Program-made: the position numbers and the translations under genes
In this document: piece by piece, positions 28,837-36,459 of the stretch
How positions within the stretch are numbered: the stretch's first letter is position 1
Layout of the letters: every line of letters begins with the position of its first letter
The notes under the pieces: model-generated
The model's input: the letters and a program-made list of their open reading frames with translations, nothing else
The model's database searches: none
What the model was told of the DNA's origin: nothing
Assembly: GCA_021770825.1 (NCBI GenBank)
Contig: JAETQD010000015.1
Coordinates: 34,827-98,826, forward strand
Origin: Clostridium sp.
GTDB taxonomy: Bacteria; Bacillota; Clostridia; Lachnospirales; Lachnospiraceae
DNA: 64,000 bases
Direction of reading: 5' to 3'

Positions 28837-29933
28837 GACGTTTCCTCCTGTGCAGAAAACAGCTCCGGGAAAAAGCAGGCGGCCGCCACCGTCACACCGT
28901 CACAGGCATTTTTCTTCACCAGCAGCTTCGCCGTTTTTGAGGTCTCCAGGCAGGCAGCCATGGCCGCCCGCTCGCAGACATTTCCCACTCCTGTGGTCCT
29001 TTTTACAAATTCCGATTCCGTGAAATTTCCCTCCACGCGCTCCAGCTCATCTTTCGCATACGCCAGAAATGGAATTCCAAGCTCTCTGGAAAGCTCTATA
29101 ATTCCGGCCTCACTGCTCTTTAAGTCAATGCTGGAGATGGCGCAGACTGCCCGGATATCAATCCTGTTTTCTTCCAGCACCTTCTGTATCTCTCCGTAAA
29201 TCTTTTCCTTTGTTGTTCCTCTCCGGCATCCGATTCCCACAGCCACACACCTGGGAATCAGCCTGAGCATCCTCTTTTGGGGCGGAAGTCCCCCCTCTTT
29301 TTTCCATATGGTAATCCAGAGATTCCTCTGTCCCAGCGTGTCCATAAAAAGTCCGCCGGGAACCGGACCACCAACGGGAAAATCGCAAAAAAGTCCCACC
29401 GGCTCTCCGGAAAGAATATCCGCAGAAACCTCTTTTGCAAGGGTCATATCATCAATCACCAGACCGTGGTCCTTGGCGAACACATCCACGGCAAACCGGC
29501 GGTTCACATCGGTGGCTGTGGTAATCACTGCCTGGGCTTTTAACGTTTCCGCCAGCAGCTTTGCCAGACGGTTGGCTCCGCCCAGATGGCCGGAGAGGAG
29601 CGGAATCACAAACTGCGCCGCTTCGTCCAGCACCACCACCGCCGGGTCTGTCTTTTTATCCCGCACATGAGGAGCAATGGCCCGCACGGCGATTCCGCAG
29701 GCCCCGATAAAAGCAATGGCCTCCGAATCCGCAAACCGTTCCCCGGCCCACAAAGACAGCGTTCCCTCCTTCACCGGAGCAAAGCTTATTTCATGGTCCA
29801 TGGACGCCGCCTGCATGGCATACTTCCCCATGACATAGGGGCACACGGAGTATTCCCGGTCCTTTAGTATCTTTGCAATCCGCTTTTCCGTCTGGAATCC
29901 ATGTTCCGTAAAACAAATCAATGAAATCTTCAC
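28833..29933 (-). CDS. cbiG: cobalt-precorrin 5A hydrolase CbiG
   Basis: A 366-residue CbiG of the anaerobic cobalamin pathway, which opens the delta-lactone of cobalt-precorrin-5A. The N-terminal domain (residues 1-120) includes FIGACGIAVRAIAPHV, the middle PLLSGHLGGANRLAK, and the C-terminal domain from about 225 has VAVGIGCRRGTTKEKI and KSSEAGIIELSRELGIPF. Start is GTG at 29933, preceded by a GGGGGCAGGA site; a consensus promoter lies just upstream. Other cobalamin genes are not in the window, so the rest of the pathway is elsewhere. Confidence 0.92.
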   Translation of the reverse strand: MKISLICFTEHGFQTEKRIAKILKDREYSVCPYVMGKYAMQAASMDHEISFAPVKEGTLSLWAGERFADSEAIAFIGACGIAVRAIAPHVRDKKTDPAVVVLDEAAQFVIPLLSGHLGGANRLAKLLAETLKAQAVITTATDVNRRFAVDVFAKDHGLVIDDMTLAKEVSADILSGEPVGLFCDFPVGGPVPGGLFMDTLGQRNLWITIWKKEGGLPPQKRMLRLIPRCVAVGIGCRRGTTKEKIYGEIQKVLEENRIDIRAVCAISSIDLKSSEAGIIELSRELGIPFLAYAKDELERVEGNFTESEFVKRTTGVGNVCERAAMAACLETSKTAKLLVKKNACDGVTVAAACFFPELFSAQEETS

Positions 29934-29961
29934 AGTCCTGCCCCCGTTGTTTTCTGCCTAT

Positions 29962-29990
29962 ATTATATGATTTTTTCTCCCATCTTTCAA
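29962..29990 (-). promoter_or_regulatory. sigma-A promoter of the cbiG-cobU-cobD cluster
   Basis: TTGAAA (29990-29985) and TATAAT (29967-29962), 17-base spacer. The leader to the GTG start is only about 25 bases, too short for a cobalamin riboswitch, so the cluster is not riboswitch-controlled from this promoter. Confidence 0.7.
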
Positions 29991-30205
29991 CGGTCTGTTT
30001 CTGTTTCTGCTTTTCCGGCCAGTTCCCGTTTTCTTTTTGTAATGAGACCGCCGATGCGGCCGCTCTCCTTGGCCGTAAGGCACCTCCATCCGCCTGCAAC
30101 CACCTTATCTGCAAGCCCCAGCTCTGATGCAATTTCAAACTTCATTTTATCCTCAGGCTTTAAGTTATTGGGGTCAATGGGCTCTTCCTTTTTCTTTTTC
30201 GGCAT
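29987..30205 (-). CDS. alpha/beta-type small acid-soluble spore protein
   Basis: A 72-residue SASP. After a Lys/Glu/Pro N-terminus comes the conserved core KFEIASELGLADKV, then GGWRCLTAKESGRIGGLITKRKREL. The two helices and the (G)RIGG turn match alpha/beta SASPs in a Lachnospiraceae-type variant. These proteins coat spore DNA and protect it from UV and heat. The Glu-Ile-Ala at the start of helix 1 is where GPR protease cuts in the family. The frame extends to 30268, but AAGGAGTGG precedes ATG 30205. A sigma-G-like promoter lies upstream. Confidence 0.88.
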   Translation of the reverse strand: MPKKKKEEPIDPNNLKPEDKMKFEIASELGLADKVVAGGWRCLTAKESGRIGGLITKRKRELAGKAETETDR

Positions 30206-30237
30206 GATATCCACTCCTTCTTTCTTTTTTGTACTGG

Positions 30238-30266
30238 AAGTATTCCCCAAATATTCCTGATTATGC
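30238..30266 (-). promoter_or_regulatory. sigma-G-like promoter of the SASP gene
   Basis: On the minus strand GCATAA (30266-30261) and AATACTT (30244-30238) are 16 bases apart, close to the forespore sigma-G consensus (GCATA and CATACTA). SASP genes are classical sigma-G targets. The -35 falls beside the terminator of the upstream operon. Confidence 0.55.
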
Positions 30267-30307
30267 AAAAAGCCCCGGCACCGGAATTTTCCGGTATCCA
30301 GGGCTTT
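30267..30307 (-). terminator. terminator of the padR-pspC operon
   Basis: On minus, AAAGCCCTGGATACCGGAA and TTCCGGTGCCGGGGCTTTTT form a long stem with a few mismatches, ending in a T-run. It lies 15 bases after the pspC stop. Confidence 0.75.
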
Positions 30308-30322
30308 CCGTTATGCTACATT

Positions 30323-30505
30323 TTAGCGCCGCGGAATGATGATGGCGGCTGCAAGATAGGCCAGGAGGCCCGGCCCTGTGCAGACCAGGATGGCCCACAA
30401 CAGGCGGATTACCGTTGAATCCACATTCAGGTATTCGCCGATTCCTCCGCATACGCCCAAAAGCATTTTATCTGTATCTGACCGGTATAATCGCTTCGTT
30501 TCCAT
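30323..30505 (-). CDS. PspC domain protein
   Basis: A 60-residue minimal PspC: METKRLYRSDTDKMLLGVCGG at the N-terminus (the family's basic region before GVCGGIGEYL) and one long hydrophobic helix (about residues 33-56) ending in PRR. PspC proteins act in envelope stress sensing. It is the last gene of the padR-DUF1700-DUF4097 operon. RBS AAGGAG before ATG 30505. Confidence 0.88.
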   Translation of the reverse strand: METKRLYRSDTDKMLLGVCGGIGEYLNVDSTVIRLLWAILVCTGPGLLAYLAAAIIIPRR

Positions 30506-30521
30506 CGTTTCTCCTTCCTGC

Positions 30522-31424
30522 CTACTGTACAACCGTAATGGTCCCGTTTTCGGCTTCCAATTCCATTTGTGTCATTCCGGGATTTCCGGGAATTTTCTTT
30601 TCCATCATACCCTCGGCCGTGAAGCCCGGAATCTCTATGACACCGTTTTTGCATTCAATCTCGTACCCGATTCCGTCTGCGTCTGTCCCCTCCGGCAGTT
30701 CCACCATCAGGTCTCCATTCCGGCAGTCAGCTTCCACAGACAGAGGCATTTCCTCCATGGCAGTCCAGGAAATGGAGCCGTCTGTGACTTTCAATTCCAG
30801 GGCGTTTCCCCCAATCTGGGACACGGAGATACCGCCTCCCTTTGCCTCGTACTCGGCATCATAGGCCCGGATGTTCTCTCCGGTGAAGTCCCCCTTCAGT
30901 GCATTCACCTCCAGCTCTTCAAGCTCCCAGGATGAGGGGATGAAAATCTGATAGTCTTCTCCATCATAAGCGGTCAGAGACAGCTTCTGGTCATGGGAAA
31001 ATTCTTCAAATTTTACATGGTCCAGGGTTCCCTTGCCGCTTTTTATGGTGAGCTCTTCGATCTCATCCAGGGAAAACACATTCACAGAGCCGCCGTTCAC
31101 CTTAATTTCCAGATTGGTCACGGTTTTATATCCCGCCTCAAAGCTTCCTTCCGATGAAGGTGAGACCCAGGAATTCTCTGTTTTAAAGTCTACACCGTCT
31201 TCGCCAACCTGCACCTGCCGGTCTTCGGCCTTAATTCTGTCAACGGCAATCGGGCTGTTATCCAGATGCCTCTCCACAGAACCGCCAATATGTCCGCGGA
31301 GCTCAAGATACTTCACGATTCTCTCCATATCTGCTCCCAGTGCAAAGGAAGCCGTAGCAAGCCCCACTCCCGTAAGACATAAAACGCATCCGCCAATAAG
31401 CCCATACTTTACAAATTTCTTCAT
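30522..31424 (-). CDS. DUF4097 family beta-strand repeat protein, membrane anchored
   Basis: A 300-residue protein with one N-terminal hydrophobic segment (residues about 7-29), probably an uncleaved anchor, and an extracytoplasmic part of repeated short beta strands (LEIKVNGGSVNV, LEELEVNALKGDFTGEN, LELKVTDGSISW, IEIPGF). This pattern defines the DUF4097 adhesin-like beta-helix family. Molecular function is not known; its operon partners suggest an envelope role. Its ATG overlaps the DUF1700 stop as ATGA. Confidence 0.85.
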   Translation of the reverse strand: MKKFVKYGLIGGCVLCLTGVGLATASFALGADMERIVKYLELRGHIGGSVERHLDNSPIAVDRIKAEDRQVQVGEDGVDFKTENSWVSPSSEGSFEAGYKTVTNLEIKVNGGSVNVFSLDEIEELTIKSGKGTLDHVKFEEFSHDQKLSLTAYDGEDYQIFIPSSWELEELEVNALKGDFTGENIRAYDAEYEAKGGGISVSQIGGNALELKVTDGSISWTAMEEMPLSVEADCRNGDLMVELPEGTDADGIGYEIECKNGVIEIPGFTAEGMMEKKIPGNPGMTQMELEAENGTITVVQ

Positions 31425-32188
31425 GCCCTTCTGGCCCCCTTTCTGCCTGCTGTAATGGATTTAAAAAGCCCGCAGACAGCTTTAAAACAGAGCGGGATAA
31501 GAACTCCAAAGATTCCGTAAATCAGTACGGCTCCAAGGATTCCGCAGCCGATCCCTATGACTGCAATTCCCACCAGGAATAAACCGTCCATCGGGGAGGT
31601 AAGAATCAGCACAGCTCCCAGTACGATCAATACCACTCCCAGGATAAACGCTGCCGCCGTCAAAACCACCAGCAAAGCCACGGCTCCAAAAATCAGGCCT
31701 GCAATTCCCGCCACGGCTCCCACTGCAATCCCTCCGGCACCCAGAAGAAACGGGCAGGCTGCAATGATCAGGATACCCCAGAGAACCACCTTTAAAAGCC
31801 TGTTGGACCGCGGTTTCTCATCCACATGGGTGTAGGTTCCGCCTGTGGTCCGGCTTTCGGTGTAGGTTTCCCGATTTCCATGAACCGCTTCCTTCTCATC
31901 GGGCAGGTCCAGGCGCTTGGCCACTTGGTAGTTGGGATCCTTAAACCGCTCGTCTTCATATCCCTTTTCTGTAAAGGAACCGCCGTCCTTTAAATTTCCG
32001 GTGACATCCGCCCGGATAATGGCCGCCACCCGTTCCGGACTTCCAAATTCCTCGATCACCTTGTCCTCGTTCTCACTTCCGGCCTCCTCCAGATAATCTC
32101 TGTAATAGGATAAAGCCTCTTCCTTGTCTTCATCGGGAATGTCCTGTAAAAGATATTCCAGCTCTTTTAAAAACGCTTCCTTCTTCAT
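31421..32188 (-). CDS. DUF1700 family membrane protein
   Basis: A 255-residue protein. The cytoplasmic N-terminus is the DUF1700/HAAS-type helical domain (MKKEAFLKELEYLLQDIP, YYRDYLEEAG, VIEEFGSPERVAAII). A polar linker spans 75-125. Four to five Gly/Ala/Val/Ile-rich helices follow, and a basic tail (RKGARRA). These proteins almost always follow a padR gene; they may be anti-regulator or membrane sensors. RBS AGGAGG; ATG overlaps the padR stop as ATGA. Confidence 0.85.
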   Translation of the reverse strand: MKKEAFLKELEYLLQDIPDEDKEEALSYYRDYLEEAGSENEDKVIEEFGSPERVAAIIRADVTGNLKDGGSFTEKGYEDERFKDPNYQVAKRLDLPDEKEAVHGNRETYTESRTTGGTYTHVDEKPRSNRLLKVVLWGILIIAACPFLLGAGGIAVGAVAGIAGLIFGAVALLVVLTAAAFILGVVLIVLGAVLILTSPMDGLFLVGIAVIGIGCGILGAVLIYGIFGVLIPLCFKAVCGLFKSITAGRKGARRA

Positions 32189-32505
32189 ACCTTTGCCTCC
32201 TGAAAAATTTGGGAAATATGTGCGGAATAGACAGACCACTCGCTTTTGTAGAGGGCAAGCTGGACTCTGCCGGTCTCGGTGATTCTGTAATATCTCCGGT
32301 TCCTTCCGTCAATGGCCATGTCATAAACCTCCAGACAGTTTTCTTTCTGGAGCCGCCTTAAGACCGGATACAGGGTAGATTCCGAAATATCAATGGCCTT
32401 TCTCACATCCTGCGTAATTTTATAGCCATAGGTCCCGTCTGTTTCTTTGGAGACGGCCGCAAGCACAATTCCGTCAAGGAGTGCAGCGCCTGTATTAAAT
32501 ACCAT
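32185..32505 (-). CDS. PadR family transcriptional regulator
   Basis: A 106-residue PadR-type winged helix repressor. Typical residues are LDGIVLAAVSKE, TYGYKITQ, SESTLYPVLRRLQKE and the wing GRNRRYYRITETGR. A short C-terminal helix may dimerise it. RBS AAAAGGAGG before ATG 32505. Two matching dyads lie in its own promoter, so it probably represses its operon (DUF1700, DUF4097, pspC). Confidence 0.92.
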   Translation of the reverse strand: MVFNTGAALLDGIVLAAVSKETDGTYGYKITQDVRKAIDISESTLYPVLRRLQKENCLEVYDMAIDGRNRRYYRITETGRVQLALYKSEWSVYSAHISQIFQEAKV

Positions 32506-32531
32506 ATGCGTCCTCCTTTTTACTTTACACA

Positions 32532-32552
32532 ATATTATATGTTGTATAGTAT
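32532..32552 (-). promoter_or_regulatory. padR operator copy 1 (just downstream of the start site)
   Basis: Plus-strand ATATTATA (32532-32539), five bases, then TATAGTAT (32545-32552): the same 8-5-8 dyad as copy 2 with one mismatch. Copies 1 and 2 are in direct order 28 bases apart. It covers about the first 20 transcribed bases. Confidence 0.6.
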
Positions 32553-32559
32553 TGTGGCT

Positions 32560-32580
32560 ATATTATATATCGTATAATAT
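32560..32580 (-). promoter_or_regulatory. padR operator copy 2 (over spacer and -10)
   Basis: Perfect dyad ATATTATA (32560-32567), TATCG, TATAATAT (32573-32580). It overlaps the -10 and most of the spacer of the operon promoter, the expected place for a repressor that blocks polymerase. Confidence 0.65.
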
Positions 32581-32590
32581 TATATGTCAA
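32562..32590 (-). promoter_or_regulatory. consensus sigma-A promoter of the padR operon
   Basis: TTGACA (32590-32585), 17-base spacer, TATAAT (32567-32562): a perfect consensus promoter on the minus strand, 57 bases before the padR ATG. Such a strong promoter implies tight repression, in line with the two dyads. Confidence 0.85.
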
Positions 32591-32601
32591 TAGAATTTTA
32601 A

Positions 32602-32643
32602 AGAAAAAATATCCCGGATGCAGCCATTTTCACTGCTTCCGGG
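32602..32643 (-). terminator. terminator of the wall-binding protein gene
   Basis: On minus, CCCGGAAGCAG (32643-32633) and CTGCATCCGGG (32623-32613) pair with one mismatch, followed by ATATTTTTTCTT. It isolates the padR promoter from the upstream gene. Confidence 0.8.
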
Positions 32644-32665
32644 AATTACCGATCTATGATAGCTT

Positions 32666-33523
32666 CTATTTATTGATATGCAGAGCACCGTTTTCATCCG
32701 GTGTAAACACCGCAGCCTTTGTCAGCATCCGGCCGTCTTCCTTGAGGAAATAGGTTCTTCCATCCACGGTCACAAATCCTGTTTCCATGATTCCCGTTGA
32801 CGGGTTTAAGTAAAACCAGTCCTCTCCATCATAGAGCCAGCCCTTTTTCATCTCACCGTTCTCATAATAGTACCAGCCTTCCGCTGTATTCTTCCAGCCA
32901 TTTTCTTCCTGCATCTGGCTTCCGTATCCGTTCTCACCCTGGAAAATCACAATTTTCTGAGAAACAGACGCATTTTCTCTGCAGGTCCATAAAAGAATCG
33001 GAGTGCCCGGTGTCAGGTCCTGCTCCCGCACAATATTTCTTGTGAGATAAGGAAGCAGTGTGGTGGAGGAATTCACCGTATAGGTTTCTCCATCCTCTGT
33101 GGTCAGAACATAGTCCCCTCCCGTCTGAACCAGAGACTTCACCGTTGCATAAACCGGGAATCCTGCATCCGCAGGCACATCAGCCAAAATTACCACTCCG
33201 TTGGTCATGGGCGGAAGACTCATGGTCATGGCCGGACCCACATACACCCGGATTGCCTCGCCTTTTTCCAGATTCTCACCTGGTATCGGATATCCGTCCA
33301 CACTTTCCAGAATCTTTGTATCATCAGAAATGTTAATCAAAATCTCCTCGGTTCCATTCCCCAGCACCCGGTTCATGGTCAGGCATCCGTTTTCCACGGA
33401 AACCACGGTTCCCTCCATCATCACAGGACCCAGCGGATTGCCTTCTGCAAGGCTTGTAAACCCAAGGGCAGCAGTCATAACTGCCGCACAAACCACGGCT
33501 GTAAGCTTTGTCATTTTTTTCAT
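32666..33523 (-). CDS. secreted protein with C-terminal cell-wall-binding (CW_binding_1) repeats
   Basis: A 285-residue exported protein. Signal peptide: MKKMTKLTAVVCAAVMTAA with a likely cut after SLA near residue 26. Residues 30-205 are beta-rich and unrecognised. From about 208 come choline/wall-binding-type repeats: NGWKNTAEGWYYYENGEMKKG, WLYDGEDWFYLNPSTGIM and TGFVTVDGRTYFLKEDGRM. The repeats would hold it to the cell surface. RBS AGAGAGG before ATG 33523. Function of the N-terminal domain is unknown. Confidence 0.8.
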   Translation of the reverse strand: MKKMTKLTAVVCAAVMTAALGFTSLAEGNPLGPVMMEGTVVSVENGCLTMNRVLGNGTEEILINISDDTKILESVDGYPIPGENLEKGEAIRVYVGPAMTMSLPPMTNGVVILADVPADAGFPVYATVKSLVQTGGDYVLTTEDGETYTVNSSTTLLPYLTRNIVREQDLTPGTPILLWTCRENASVSQKIVIFQGENGYGSQMQEENGWKNTAEGWYYYENGEMKKGWLYDGEDWFYLNPSTGIMETGFVTVDGRTYFLKEDGRMLTKAAVFTPDENGALHINK

Positions 33524-33687
33524 TTAAACATACCTCTCTTTCTTTCCTTCTCAGGTATCCATATCCTATCATACAATTCTTTAGAATCCCATGGGTTTTT
33601 GCTTACAAAACCATTACATCTTTCTGAGCTGTTTGAAGCAGCATGCGGCAAAAAAGCGGCACGCACATGGCGCGGCCCATGGTACCG

Positions 33688-33719
33688 AAAAAAGGGTGCC
33701 GGTCACACCGACACCCTTT
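33688..33719 (-). terminator. terminator of rpsA
   Basis: On minus AAAGGGTGTCGGT (33719-33707) pairs with ACCGGCACCCTTT (33703-33691) through one G-U pair, followed by T6. It lies 22 bases past the rpsA stop. Confidence 0.85.
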
Positions 33720-33741
33720 CCAGATATATTCTTACCTGATC

Positions 33742-34833
33742 TTATTCGTTATCCTCTGCCGGAGCTTCCTCAACAGGAGCCGGAGCCTCTAAAGCCTTTA
33801 CGCTTAAGCTGATCTTTCTGTCAGCCTCGTTGAAATCAACGATCTTAGCTGTAATTTCCTGACCGATTGTAAGAACATCAGCCGGTTTTGCAACATGCTC
33901 TCTGGAAATCTGGGATACATGGAGAAGTGCGTCAACACCAGCCTCCAGCTCAACGAATGCGCCGAAATCTGTCATACGTGCAACTTTTCCTGTTACCACA
34001 TTGCCTGCTGCATACTTCGCAGCAGCGTTTGCCCACGGATTGGTCTCCGGGAACTTCATGGAAAGAGCGATCTTCTCGCCGTTGATATCCTTAATCAGGG
34101 CTGTTACCTTATCGCCAACCTTGAAGACCTTCTTCGGGCTCTCTACTCTGCCCCAGGACATTTCGGAGATATGAAGCAGCCCGTCTGCTCCGCCCAGATC
34201 GATAAATGCACCGAAATCAGTTACGTTCTTAACAGTTCCCTCTACGGTCTGGCCAACAGCGATTCTCTCGAACAGAGCTTTCTGCATCTCAGCCTTTCTG
34301 GAAACGATTAACTGCTTTCTGTCGCCGATGACTCTTCTTCTCTTCGGGTTGAACTCAGCGATTACAAACTCGATTTCCTGGTTTGCATACTTGGATAAAT
34401 CTTTCTCATATACATCGGATACAAGGCTTGCCGGAATGAAGATTCTTGCCTCATCCACGATTACGCTTAAACCGCCGTCAAGAACCTGTGCAACCTTTGC
34501 AGTCAGAACCTCATGGTTCTCAAAGGCCTCTTCCAGTCTCTTGTTTCCTCTGTCTGCTGCCAGTCTCTTATAGGAAAGAGCAACCTGGCCCTCGCCATCG
34601 TTTACTTTAACGACTTTGGCTTCCAGCTCATCACCAACCTGTACAAGGTTTCTTAAATCCACATTGGATTCGTTGGTATATTCACTGCGGGTAATAATGC
34701 CATCAGATTTATAACCGATATTTAAAACAATCTCATCTTCTTTTACATCGATGACCTTACCAGTGACAACCTCTCCTGTACGTATTGTTTTTAATGATTC
34801 TTCTAACATTTGTTCAAAACTTAACTCTGACAT
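33742..34833 (-). CDS. rpsA: 30S ribosomal protein S1-like protein (four S1 domains)
   Basis: A 363-residue protein with four S1 RNA-binding domains, at about residues 18-88, 105-175, 190-260 and 275-345. The third and fourth are the most canonical (GTVKNVTDFGAFIDLGGADG, GKVARMTDFGAFVELEAG). The acidic Ala/Pro/Glu tail follows. It probably aids mRNA binding at the ribosome. In many Clostridia the homologue is fused to IspH; here it is a separate gene whose ATG lies inside the end of ispH (20-base overlap, different frame). RBS GAGGAGG. Confidence 0.9.
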   Translation of the reverse strand: MSELSFEQMLEESLKTIRTGEVVTGKVIDVKEDEIVLNIGYKSDGIITRSEYTNESNVDLRNLVQVGDELEAKVVKVNDGEGQVALSYKRLAADRGNKRLEEAFENHEVLTAKVAQVLDGGLSVIVDEARIFIPASLVSDVYEKDLSKYANQEIEFVIAEFNPKRRRVIGDRKQLIVSRKAEMQKALFERIAVGQTVEGTVKNVTDFGAFIDLGGADGLLHISEMSWGRVESPKKVFKVGDKVTALIKDINGEKIALSMKFPETNPWANAAAKYAAGNVVTGKVARMTDFGAFVELEAGVDALLHVSQISREHVAKPADVLTIGQEITAKIVDFNEADRKISLSVKALEAPAPVEEAPAEDNE

Positions 34834-35665
34834 TAGTATGAACCTCCTCGATAATATTATTCGGGGTTGACGCCCCGGCCGTAATACCTACGTTGCACGC
34901 AGAACTGATACATTCAGGATTTAAGTCATCCAGGGTCTGGATGTAAAAGGTATTTTTACATTCCTTCTGGCAGATCTCGTATAGCTTCTGAGTATTGGAG
35001 CTGTGCTTACCGCCTATGACCAGCATCACGTCAACCTGCGAAGCTATCTTCTTTGCTTCTACTTGTCTTTCCTGTGTCGCATTGCAAATCGTATTTAAAA
35101 CAACTATATCATAACGCGTTTTAGAAATTTTTTCAACTAAATCTTGAAATTTATTGTAATTAAATGTCGTTTGGGCCACAATACAGAGTCTGGCGCCCAA
35201 AGGAAGACCTAATTTTTCAAAATCCGCCAAGCTTTCGACAACTTTCGTGTCTCCATTGCCCCATCCCTTGATTCCCTGAACCTCCGGATGGGCCTCATTG
35301 CCCACGATCAGGACCTGCCGCCCGTCCCTGCACTGCTCTTCAACGATCTTATGGATTTTCTTCACATACGGGCAGGTGGCATCCACAATCTCCACGCCGT
35401 TGGCGTTCAAAATATCATAAATCCGTTTTCCCACTCCATGGGAACGGATAATCACCACACCGCTTTTCAGAGCCTTAAGCTGCTCCTCATCCTCAATCAC
35501 CGAAACGCCTCTGCGTTTTAAATCGTTGACCACTTCCTCGTTGTGGATGATGGGCCCATATGTATAAATGGGCTTTTTTGAGGTTTCAATCTGCTCATAG
35601 ACCTTTTCCACAGCCCGTCTGACTCCAAAGCAGAATCCGGCTGTCTTTGCAACAGTCACTTCCAT
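34814..35665 (-). CDS. ispH: 4-hydroxy-3-methylbut-2-enyl diphosphate reductase IspH (LytB)
   Basis: A 283-residue [4Fe-4S] enzyme, the last step of the MEP isoprenoid pathway, making IPP and DMAPP. The three cluster cysteines are in AKTAGFCFGVRRAV, DATCPYVKKIH and NTICNATQERQ. Active-site IIHNEEV, SHGVG and GKHSSNTQKLYEIC are intact. The end GASTPNNIIEEV is typical. Second gene of the conserved cmk-ispH-rpsA order. RBS GGAGGAGAGG. Confidence 0.96.
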   Translation of the reverse strand: MEVTVAKTAGFCFGVRRAVEKVYEQIETSKKPIYTYGPIIHNEEVVNDLKRRGVSVIEDEEQLKALKSGVVIIRSHGVGKRIYDILNANGVEIVDATCPYVKKIHKIVEEQCRDGRQVLIVGNEAHPEVQGIKGWGNGDTKVVESLADFEKLGLPLGARLCIVAQTTFNYNKFQDLVEKISKTRYDIVVLNTICNATQERQVEAKKIASQVDVMLVIGGKHSSNTQKLYEICQKECKNTFYIQTLDDLNPECISSACNVGITAGASTPNNIIEEVHTNVRVKF

Positions 35666-35679
35666 CTCTGCCTCTCCTC

Positions 35680-36351
35680 CTACGCACCGAGCTTTTTGTC
35701 AATCATGTCCACGATGGCATCTACCACCTCTTTTAAGGTCATGTCTGAGGAATCCAGATATACCGCGTCCTCCGCCTGCTTTAAGGGGGAGTGTTCCCGG
35801 TGCATATCCCGGTAATCCCGGTCAATGATATCCCGCTCGATCTCATCAAGATCGCAGTCCGTGCCCTTCTCCACCAGCTCCTTATGACGTCTCCTGGCCC
35901 TCACAAGGGAACTGGCCGTCAGATAGACCTTCACATCGGCATCCGGCAGCACGCAGGTTCCGATGTCCCGGCCGTCCATAACCACATCAGCCGTTTTCGC
36001 CAGATTTTTCTGAAGCTCCACCAGCTTTTCCCGCACAGGCAGGTATCCGGACGTGGCGGAAGCCATATTCCCCACTTCCTCGGTGCGGATGAGACCGGAT
36101 ACATTTTCTCCGTTTAAAATTACCTGCTGGGCGCCGTCTTCATAGGAAATCGTGATTTCCACATTTTTGCAGGCCTGGGAAACTGCCGCTTCATCGGACT
36201 TATCTGTTCCCTTTCTCAAAAAATAAAGAGCCATGGCCCTGTACATGGCCCCTGTATCCACATAGATAAAATTTTTTTTCGCTGCCACTGCCTTTGCCAC
36301 CGTACTTTTTCCGGCTCCGGCAGGACCGTCGATTGCCACGTTAAAAGACAT
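35680..36351 (-). CDS. cmk: cytidylate kinase Cmk
   Basis: A 223-residue (d)CMP kinase. P-loop GPAGAGKST (about residues 9-17), YVDTGAMYRA, DVVMDGRDIGT and RARRRHKELVEKG (lid) are intact. It phosphorylates CMP/dCMP with ATP in nucleotide recycling. RBS GAGGAGGAG. It begins the cmk-ispH-rpsA unit, 14 bases before ispH. Confidence 0.96.
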   Translation of the reverse strand: MSFNVAIDGPAGAGKSTVAKAVAAKKNFIYVDTGAMYRAMALYFLRKGTDKSDEAAVSQACKNVEITISYEDGAQQVILNGENVSGLIRTEEVGNMASATSGYLPVREKLVELQKNLAKTADVVMDGRDIGTCVLPDADVKVYLTASSLVRARRRHKELVEKGTDCDLDEIERDIIDRDYRDMHREHSPLKQAEDAVYLDSSDMTLKEVVDAIVDMIDKKLGA

Positions 36352-36404
36352 GTTCTCCTCCTCTATTTTACTTCCGTTTCTGTCATTTTATTCATACCTT
36401 ATCG

Positions 36405-36454
36405 CACAAAGTGCGCCTGCCCAAAGGGCTCTGTATTACAGTGTGCCCTTTGGG
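36405..36454. other. two adjacent stem-loops between BaiN-like gene and cmk
   Basis: CGCAC-AAA-GTGCG (36405-36417) is a small perfect hairpin. CCCAAAGGGC (36420-36429) and GCCCTTTGGG (36445-36454) form a 10-base perfect stem with a 15-base loop. Neither has a T-run, so they are not standard terminators. They could slow transcription or stabilise RNA ends. Confidence 0.45.
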
Positions 36455-36459
36455 TATGG

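Noticed and set aside
29934..29986. Cobalamin riboswitch before cbiG
   Set aside because: The space to the consensus promoter is about 25 bases and no B12-box or stem array is visible.
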